Virus record (IMG/VR): IMGVR_UViG_3300044611_002466
Coordinates: 124,001-188,000 of that record
Reading direction: 5' to 3' (one strand)
DNA length: 64,000 nucleotides
From: a virus
Below are positions 58,166-64,000 of the stretch, in pieces (position 1 is the first letter of the stretch; the number at the start of each line of letters is the position of its first letter). The translations under genes and the position numbers were made by a program. The notes beneath the pieces were generated by a model. The model saw nothing but the letters and a program-made list of their open reading frames with translations, did not search any database and was not told the origin of the DNA.

Positions 58166-59365
58166 TCAGGGCACCAACACCACGCCCGCGGCGTGAAGAA
58201 CCGCGTCTGTGACCTCTCCGATCAGGTCAGCCATCAACAACCCAGCCGCGGCCTTCTCCATGCCGTTGCCCAGGATGAGGCCGCAGTAGGAGTACGAGTT
58301 CGCGTTCTTGTCGATGACGTTGTACTCCACCCCGAGACGGAGCAGGAGCTCTCCCATGTCCAGGTCGCACGCCTCGAACATGTAGTTGTACTGCCCCGAC
58401 CAGCCCTCGTAGCCCCCGGCCTTCTGCTTGCTGATCACCCACTTCATGACTTTGCCCAGGCGCTCTCGGTCCTTCCCCACGCCCTTCGTGATCCACTCCG
58501 TGCGCTGGAGCTCCACGGTGAGGAACCGGGCGTGCTTCAGAGCCCAGCCACCGGACTCGTGCGTCTGCTTCTCGAAGGGCTGCGCCTTCATCTTGTCGCG
58601 CACCTGGTTGATGCCGACGAAGCAGGTGAGGTTCGGGTTGCCTCGATCATCCGAGCCGTACGCGCCGGTGAGCTTCCGCATCAGCTTCGTGTTGAGCCCG
58701 GCGGGTCCGCCCACCCGACTGTCCTTGTCGAAGCCCTGGTCCTCCTCGGCGTCCGTCAGGATGGACCCGAAGGAGTCGAGCGCGACGATGTTGAACTCGG
58801 CGCTGGCCACGAGGTCGACCGCCAGCTCGAACGACTCCTCCGCCGTGCTGGGCGGCACGACCACGAAGTTCCCTACCTGCTCCCGACAGGCAGCTCGCTC
58901 GGCGGGCGAAAGCGGGGGCTGCTGCAGCTCCTTGCGACGTTTGTCCTCCTGCTCGATCTCTGCGTCCGACATCGCGACCTTCACGCCACACAGATGCCCC
59001 TGCGTCTTGTCGTAGGGGAGCTCCGTGCCGATGACGGCAATGGCACAGTCATCGCCATAGATGCGCTGCTGCACGCGGATGAGGCGGTTGAGCAAGAAGT
59101 TCTTGCCCTCGCCCGGCTTCCCCACGAGCATCGTCATGCCGCCGGCTGGCGCTCCACCGTTGGTGGCGATGTCGAGGTCCGGGATGTCGAAGGACAGGCG
59201 CCGCATGGCCCAGGGCATCGTGTACTCGCGGCCCATCATCACATGGCCGGGGTACCTCCCCTTCAGCGTGCTGACCAGCGCCTGTACCCGATCCCACTTG
59301 GCGGAGCGGGGGACGACGGGATCGCCGCCCGCCTTCTCAGCGCCGACTTTGCGTCGAGGAGCCAC
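58166..59365 (-). CDS. RecA-like recombinase/ATPase, 399 aa
   Basis: MTMLVGKPGEGKNFLLNRL near residue 80 is the Walker A loop (with N after the Lys in place of T/S), FNIVALDSFGSIL is Walker B, and GGWALKHARFLTVEL matches the RecA/UvsX core after it. RecA-type filaments on single-stranded DNA drive strand exchange and recombination-dependent replication. I start at the GTG at 59365, which sits at a good distance from GGAGG; a GTG two codons earlier overlaps the site. The end is Ala/Val-rich. Confidence 0.7.
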   Translation of the reverse strand: MAPRRKVGAEKAGGDPVVPRSAKWDRVQALVSTLKGRYPGHVMMGREYTMPWAMRRLSFDIPDLDIATNGGAPAGGMTMLVGKPGEGKNFLLNRLIRVQQRIYGDDCAIAVIGTELPYDKTQGHLCGVKVAMSDAEIEQEDKRRKELQQPPLSPAERAACREQVGNFVVVPPSTAEESFELAVDLVASAEFNIVALDSFGSILTDAEEDQGFDKDSRVGGPAGLNTKLMRKLTGAYGSDDRGNPNLTCFVGINQVRDKMKAQPFEKQTHESGGWALKHARFLTVELQRTEWITKGVGKDRERLGKVMKWVISKQKAGGYEGWSGQYNYMFEACDLDMGELLLRLGVEYNVIDKNANSYSYCGLILGNGMEKAAAGLLMADLIGEVTDAVLHAAGVVLVP

Positions 59366-59546
59366 GCCCACCTCCTTCCTTCTTGGCTTCCCAGGGCTCG
59401 CTGCCGCACTGGGGGCAGTTCGGGGTGAGCCCGTTGTAGTTGACGTGCCCGGAGCCGCACTGGGGGCACGGACGCCCCCTCATACTGGCGATCTTGTCGA
59501 GCTCCGTGTCGAGCACGACGGCGTTCTTCTCCATGACCTTCTCCAT
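59337..59546 (-). CDS. Two-knuckle zinc ribbon protein, 69 aa
   Basis: CPQCGSGHVNYNGLTPNCPQCG holds two CPxCG knuckles, the standard small zinc ribbon. The end is basic and overlaps the RecA start. ATG at 59546 (a second ATG is four codons later). TGTGAGTAC lies 9 bases ahead. Confidence 0.6.
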   Translation of the reverse strand: MEKVMEKNAVVLDTELDKIASMRGRPCPQCGSGHVNYNGLTPNCPQCGSEPWEAKKEGGGRGSSTQSRR

Positions 59547-59555
59547 GACCGAGTT

Positions 59556-59564
59556 GTACTCACA
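59556..59564 (-). promoter_or_regulatory. TGTGAGTAC motif
   Basis: Minus-strand GATGTGAGTACAAC in the 25 base gap after the HU-like gene, 9 bases before the ATG at 59546. Same motif as at 3077, 4743, 12145, 12178 and 18547. Confidence 0.4.
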
Positions 59565-59571
59565 TCACCGC

Positions 59572-59871
59572 TTAACCGGGTAGCGGCACCCCTGAGAGCT
59601 GCCTACGCAGGGATCTCACAGGACGCACACCGAGGATGATCCTCGATACCACCCGATCCTGCGTGTTACCATCCACACGCTTCCATGGGCGCGAGACGTA
59701 GCTGCGCCGGGTGGGCACGATGCGGAAGAGACCGCGGAACACGACCTCCCCCTGCTGCACCAACTCGTCTCGCACGACCACCCCCAGGGCATCGAGGATG
59801 TGCGCCACCACGTCGGGGCGATACCCGGTCTGCTCCGCGATCTTGTCTCGCATCCCCGCGTGCGTGAGCAT
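59572..59871 (-). CDS. HU/IHF-like DNA-binding protein, 99 aa
   Basis: Amino part follows the HU family: LTHAGMRDKIAEQTGYRPDVVAHILDALGVVV then GEVVFRGLFRIVP, where HU has the 'G-x-x-V-x-x-x-G-F-G-x-F' arm start. The remaining residues are basic. HU bends and coats DNA. The start lies in a TGATG overlap with the previous stop. Confidence 0.65.
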   Translation of the reverse strand: MLTHAGMRDKIAEQTGYRPDVVAHILDALGVVVRDELVQQGEVVFRGLFRIVPTRRSYVSRPWKRVDGNTQDRVVSRIILGVRPVRSLRRQLSGVPLPG

Positions 59872-60284
59872 CAGGTACTCCCAGGGCGCGCGGAGGCGAC
59901 CGACAGCGCCACGCGGTCGACGACCTTCTTCACAGCCGCCGCCAGCGCGGTAGGCGCCTGCGTGTCGACGATCTTGTCGATGTGCGGAGGCTGGAAGTAC
60001 CGACGGAGAGACTCTTCGACGGCTGTCTTCAGCGGCTCCGCGTACTTCTCGTTGAAGAGCTTGCGGACGTGGTCCCGGAGTCCCTGCTCAATCTCGGTCC
60101 GCAAGTTGTATTCAAGGGACGTACCCACGGAGGTCTTGAGGCCCTCAAGCATGTGGGTGATCGCCTTCTCCCGCAGGGCACGCCGCTCCTCCAGGCTCAG
60201 GTCTCCGATGATCTCCTTGACGAGCCTGCGCTCGACGTCCGCGGAGATGAGGGCGGCGACCGCCTCGAGTCGTTCGTTGTCCAT
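59871..60284 (-). CDS. Hypothetical helical protein, 137 aa
   Basis: Highly charged helices (ADVERRLVKEIIGDLSLEERRALREKA; LRTEIEQGLRDHVRKLFNEKY). A coiled-coil partner of the replication run is likely; no family recognised. Confidence 0.5.
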   Translation of the reverse strand: MDNERLEAVAALISADVERRLVKEIIGDLSLEERRALREKAITHMLEGLKTSVGTSLEYNLRTEIEQGLRDHVRKLFNEKYAEPLKTAVEESLRRYFQPPHIDKIVDTQAPTALAAAVKKVVDRVALSVASARPGST

Positions 60285-60299
60285 GTCGTTGCCTTGCCT

Positions 60300-61154
60300 T
60301 CAGCGGGTGGGGTGTTTGGGGCAGCGCCCGCGGATGCTCGGCCCTGGGGGCAGGCCGCTGCAGATGCAGCGGTCACGGAGATCCGACTCCGCAACGTACA
60401 CAGAAAGGTGGCCGTACAGCTCCACGCAGTAGCTCGCGACCCCCTGATTCCAGCAGCGAAGGCTGCTGCGCTCCTCCGGGGAGGCCGCGAGCAGTATGGC
60501 AATCGCCACCTCCGTCGGGCCCTGATCTGACGACTCCAGCACCTTCCGCTCGGCCGGCAAGTCGCGCTCGTCGAAGCGCGCCGTCTCGTACTTCTGAGGG
60601 TATCGAGTCTTGAGCTTCTCGATGTTGCGCTCCATCACGAGCTGCCGGGACATGCCGAACGAGCGGCACAAGTCGCCGACCGACGCCCAAATGTCCTCCA
60701 GCGCCACCCATACCTGCGCAGGGTTGGGGTCCCTGTTGTGGATCGCGTACCTACGCACGAGATCGCCCCACCGACAGATCGCCCCGATGAGACGCCGCTC
60801 GGTCTCGAATGCTGGTAGAAGCAGCTGCTCGTCTCTCTCCTGAATCCGATCGGGCTCGAAGTCCAGGGCCTTGATGGCGACGGCCCAGTACCAGAGGACG
60901 TCTCCGAGCTCCTCCAAGACCGCCACACGGTCCACCTTCTCAATGGCGTCCTGGAGCTCGACGATCTCGGTCGCCATCCCCAGCGCGCTGTGCAGAAGTC
61001 GAACCTTCCGCGCACCGACGATGGCGGCGACATTGGTGGAGTACTGGGCCGCGGCACCGCCACCGCCGTCCTCCAGCGTGAAGGAGGTACGGACCTCGGC
61101 GACGGGCAGGTACTCGGTACGAGCCGCGCTATCGACGTAGTCCTTGATGTTCAT
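60300..61154 (-). CDS. MazG-like NTP pyrophosphohydrolase, 284 aa
   Basis: GMATEIVELQDAIEK ... VLEELGDVLWYWAVAI is the MazG-type E-x-x-E ... E-x-x-D helix pair that binds Mg. Later NIEKLKTRYPQKY and RFDERDLPAER match the MazG-family end. The enzyme class removes pyrophosphate from (d)NTPs, in phages possibly lowering alarmones or clearing unusual nucleotides. The last 90 residues add Cys and Arg. ATGA overlap with the previous gene. Confidence 0.65.
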   Translation of the reverse strand: MNIKDYVDSAARTEYLPVAEVRTSFTLEDGGGGAAAQYSTNVAAIVGARKVRLLHSALGMATEIVELQDAIEKVDRVAVLEELGDVLWYWAVAIKALDFEPDRIQERDEQLLLPAFETERRLIGAICRWGDLVRRYAIHNRDPNPAQVWVALEDIWASVGDLCRSFGMSRQLVMERNIEKLKTRYPQKYETARFDERDLPAERKVLESSDQGPTEVAIAILLAASPEERSSLRCWNQGVASYCVELYGHLSVYVAESDLRDRCICSGLPPGPSIRGRCPKHPTR

Positions 61155-61507
61155 GGCTCTTCCGGGGGTGCGTAGGGGGTGAATCCGGGCCGGGACGTGC
61201 GCGGGTCCGGACCACGGCCGAGGAGGAAGTTGAACATCTGCAAGTACCAGGCCGCCTTCCGAGCGTCCTCATCGCCGGGTCCCTTGAGCCCCTCACGGTC
61301 CTGGTACTTGAATGCGCAGGCCATGCAGTGGACGGCGAATGCCGCATCCGCGACACTACACCCGGATGCGGTGGCCTCCGCGAACCAAGCCCCCGCGCGG
61401 TCGCGGATCCGATCGATCGTCTCCCGCCCCGCCGCGCTGTAGCGCAGCGGGGCGACGACGAAGCCCGTGTTGTCGTCGCCCCCGGGGGACTCTACCTGCT
61501 CTCCCAT
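61151..61507 (-). CDS. DUF3310-like protein, 118 aa
   Basis: VADAAFAVHCMACAFKYQDREGLKGPGDEDARKAAWYLQ resembles the short DUF3310 domain of phage proteins ('K-Y-x-x-R-x-G-x-K ... D-x-x-K-A-x-x-Y-L'). It sits between DNA polymerase and MazG, common company for this family. Its exact role is unknown. Start overlaps the polymerase stop. Confidence 0.55.
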   Translation of the reverse strand: MGEQVESPGGDDNTGFVVAPLRYSAAGRETIDRIRDRAGAWFAEATASGCSVADAAFAVHCMACAFKYQDREGLKGPGDEDARKAAWYLQMFNFLLGRGPDPRTSRPGFTPYAPPEEP

Positions 61508-64000
61508 TAGCCCTTCCCCTCGCCCCAGTTGGGGGCGTCGTTGATGTCGATGAGGATGGGAACCCGCATGGGGAACGGGTTTTCCATCAGGAGCTTGACC
61601 CGCTTCTTCACGGCGGTGACGACCTCTGGGATGTCTGGGACCTCCCAGATCAACTCGTCGTGCACCTGCATAAGCATGCGCGCTCCAAGCCTACGAAGCT
61701 CGGCGTCGCCCTCACACTTGGTCATCGCTGCGTTGCAGATGTCCGCGGCGGAGCCCTGGATGCGACTGTTCGGTGCCTGCCGGTCCGCCTGGGACGACTT
61801 CATTCGGTCGTTGGAGATGATCTCCGGCAGGCGGCGCGGGTGGCCGATGACCGTGTAGACCGCGAGGTCCTGACGGCACCGCTCGCGCGTCTGCTCGATG
61901 AACCGCCCGATGCCCGGGAAGATCGTCCAGAGGTACCGATCGATCAGGTCCTGCGCCTCGGGGCAGGAGTCGCGCAGCTGCCCGTCGCGTCCCTTGCGCT
62001 TGACGATGGGGAGCCCCAGCTGCATCCCCAGCTTCAGGGCACCGATGCCGTACACGATGCCGAAGCCGGTGCTCTTCAGCGCCTTTCGAGCGTCGATGAG
62101 CGCCTCTTCCTCGTCGGTAGGGGCTCGGCCCTTGCCCTCTTCGTGGGCCGATGCGACGTCCTTCGCCGCCTTGGCCATGGCGTAGGTGATGCCGGGCGGC
62201 AGTCCCGCCGCGCCCAGGGCCGACGCGAGCTCCACGGTCTTGCAGTGCAAGTCCTGCTTCGCGCGGATGGCGTCGATCATCGCCTCGTCTTCGCTGAAGT
62301 GGGCGAGGATGCACATCTCCAGCTGCTTGAAGTCGGCCACCACCAGGCGCATGGGGAAGTCAGGCGGGAGGTCCGGCACCGGCACATTCCTCAGATGAGG
62401 GAGGCAGATGTCCGGGTTGCAGTCTCCCCACTTCCCGGCGATGAACAGCCGTCGGATGAGCTTCCCCCACTTCCCCTTGGCCGGGATGTTCTGCAGGTTC
62501 GGATCGTAGGAGGCGAGGCGCCAAGTACGCGCGCCGCCGGCGTTGAGGGAGGTGTGGATCCGCTGAAGACGGTCGACCCACTGCGGAAGCCCGACCATGT
62601 AGTCGCCGTGCAGCTTCCTGAACTTCCGGTGCTCGAGGATGAGCGTGGAGAGCTTGTGGCCCTTGCCAGCGAAGTTCTCCAAGACCTCGGCGTCTGTACT
62701 GGGCTCTTTGATGCCGGTGGCCCCTCCAGAGGTCATCTTCTTCGGAGTGTCGCCGAACGGGTCGAACCACCGCCCGCCCGCGTCCTGCTCGAACAGCTTC
62801 GCGCGGAGCTGGTCCGCGCTCTGCGGATTGAAGTGCAGGTCCCCCGTCTCCGTGACCACCTCTTTCTCGATACGGTCGAGCTCCCGCCGCATGTCGACCG
62901 CGTACGCGTGAGTCTGCTCCACGTCGATCGCGAATCCACGCCGTTCGAGGTTCCAGAGGATTCGCTGGAAGGGGACGCGGATGTCCTCGTAGTGCCAGAG
63001 CAGCATCTCGGGCTTCGCGCCGCGCTCCACGGCCTCCGTGATCATCTCCATGCCGGGCTCCGCCAGCATCTCACGCATCCGAGGGACCAACGAGTAGGAC
63101 GCCCAGCTGTCGAGACTGGCGTAGTCGCACACGCCCTCCCGAAGAGCCTCCACGGGATTCTCAGGGATACCCGTCCGGGCCAGGAGGTTGTCGTAGACCA
63201 CCTGCGTCACCTCGCGCAGACAGACCTCCTTCTCGGTCAGAGCGATGAAGTCCTTCCGCTCGCGCGGAGGAACAGCCTGACCCCCGAGCAGCTGCATGAA
63301 CTCGGACACGTGCCGGTGCACACCGCTGTCCTGCTCCACCACCCCGAACTGCTCCGCGATGGCGATCACCTGCCGGGCAGAGAGGGTGCACTGCAGCGCG
63401 CGCAGAGAGAGATGAAGGCGCCGCACCCCCTCGAGGACCGCAGGGTCTCCGGAGACGCGCTTGAGCCGGAGGAGCACGTCACGACCGGCCCGCTGAGCCG
63501 CTTCGACGGCGCCCATGTGGTCGTGCATCTCAAGGATGTCGTGGATCTCGCACATCGTGCGGACCTCCTCGTCCTTGACCCCCGCAGCACCGAACACCTC
63601 CTTGAACGGAGACATGCGCAGGCCCAAGTACGTCTGAGCGCAGTCCTTCAGGCCGTGACGTCCCTGACGGTTCTCGTCGATACAGAAGTCCATGTCGACG
63701 GTGTCGACGATGTGCCCGCCGAGCAGGATGCCGTGGTTGGCCAGCAGATGACTGTCGTACTTCGCGTTCGACAGGCGCTTCTCCGTGTACGGGTCCTCCA
63801 GCAGCCCCTTAAAGATGGGCAGCAGGCGGACCGGAGCGCAGATCCTGGCGTGTTGGATGGCGAGGGAGAAGAAGCGGACTCGGTCCCGAATGATGTCGAG
63901 TCCGGTGGTCTCGGTGTCGACGCCGAGGCCCTGCTGCGGGGCCGCATCCTCAAAGATGACCCTCCATTGATGGGCCTGTTCCTCCGTGCGAACGTAGACT
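61507..64000 (-). CDS. Family A DNA polymerase with 3'-5' exonuclease domain, partial
   Basis: At least 830 codons are visible; the start is beyond 64000. The exonuclease domain begins with VDTETTGLDIIRDRV (Exo I) and SNAKYDSHLL (Exo II). The polymerase has motif A as ADFKQLEMCILAH (usual DYSQIELR), the O-helix R-K-A-L-K-S-T-G-F-G-I-V-Y-G with Arg, Lys, Phe and Tyr in the Pol I positions, and motif C QVHDEL. The replicative or repair polymerase of the phage. Motif A has Lys for Ser and Cys for the usual Arg. Confidence 0.85.
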   Translation of the reverse strand, partial: VYVRTEEQAHQWRVIFEDAAPQQGLGVDTETTGLDIIRDRVRFFSLAIQHARICAPVRLLPIFKGLLEDPYTEKRLSNAKYDSHLLANHGILLGGHIVDTVDMDFCIDENRQGRHGLKDCAQTYLGLRMSPFKEVFGAAGVKDEEVRTMCEIHDILEMHDHMGAVEAAQRAGRDVLLRLKRVSGDPAVLEGVRRLHLSLRALQCTLSARQVIAIAEQFGVVEQDSGVHRHVSEFMQLLGGQAVPPRERKDFIALTEKEVCLREVTQVVYDNLLARTGIPENPVEALREGVCDYASLDSWASYSLVPRMREMLAEPGMEMITEAVERGAKPEMLLWHYEDIRVPFQRILWNLERRGFAIDVEQTHAYAVDMRRELDRIEKEVVTETGDLHFNPQSADQLRAKLFEQDAGGRWFDPFGDTPKKMTSGGATGIKEPSTDAEVLENFAGKGHKLSTLILEHRKFRKLHGDYMVGLPQWVDRLQRIHTSLNAGGARTWRLASYDPNLQNIPAKGKWGKLIRRLFIAGKWGDCNPDICLPHLRNVPVPDLPPDFPMRLVVADFKQLEMCILAHFSEDEAMIDAIRAKQDLHCKTVELASALGAAGLPPGITYAMAKAAKDVASAHEEGKGRAPTDEEEALIDARKALKSTGFGIVYGIGALKLGMQLGLPIVKRKGRDGQLRDSCPEAQDLIDRYLWTIFPGIGRFIEQTRERCRQDLAVYTVIGHPRRLPEIISNDRMKSSQADRQAPNSRIQGSAADICNAAMTKCEGDAELRRLGARMLMQVHDELIWEVPDIPEVVTAVKKRVKLLMENPFPMRVPILIDINDAPNWGEGKG

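Noticed and set aside
1-64000. CRISPR arrays, tRNA genes, IS elements, attachment sites
   Set aside because: No regularly spaced repeats, no cloverleaf with CCA end and no transposase or integrase was seen by eye; a covariance-model search was not possible.

Overview
The window is a stretch of a tailed double-stranded DNA phage genome, or of a prophage without visible host genes. It is GC-rich, densely coded, and full of 1-4 base ATGA, GTGA and TGATG stop/start overlaps. It carries virion genes and a phage DNA replication/recombination set, and I saw no host housekeeping genes, rRNA, tRNA, IS elements or CRISPR array. A gp25-like protein and a baseplate J-like protein point to an elaborate, possibly contractile, baseplate. 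Capsid, portal, terminase, sheath and tube genes are not here, so the genome continues on both sides. The host cannot be named from the sequence; the base composition suggests a high-GC bacterium.

Layout. (1) 1-3013, minus strand: short, separately transcribed units, most with a CATAAG box ahead of the gene and a hairpin ending in TTTTAGCCC behind it. (2) 3128-13115, plus strand: a long run of small overlapping genes, mostly unknown, including a beta-grasp-like protein, a GT-B-like protein, several zinc ribbons, a GroES-like protein, a ribbon-helix-helix protein and a SWIM-finger fusion protein. (3) 13157-18543, minus strand: ten genes from a WGR-domain DNA ligase down to an SspB-like protein, meeting region 2 at a shared hairpin. 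(4) 18571-19603: a small plus gene and two minus genes. (5) 19669-54054, plus strand: the tail and baseplate operon, with tape measure, hub with M15 peptidase, a sigma factor, Ig-like proteins, gp25-like, a 2217 aa J-like protein, and very large fibre-like proteins. One small gene runs against it at 40276-40518. (6) 54167-64000, minus strand: family A DNA polymerase (cut by the window end), DUF3310-like, MazG-like, HU-like, RecA-like, Hjc-like resolvase, Cas4-like nuclease, RusA-like resolvase and a KDEEP-repeat protein.

How it fits together. Region 6 looks like a self-contained replication and recombination module, with the ligase of region 3 as a partner. The sigma factor inside the tail operon could link virion gene expression to the CATAAG boxes, which is a testable inference. 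The tail operon builds a large baseplate whose hub carries its own peptidoglycan peptidase.

No gene-free stretch exceeds 300 bases; the longest are 40284-40516 on the plus strand (filled by a minus-strand gene) and 55174-55384.
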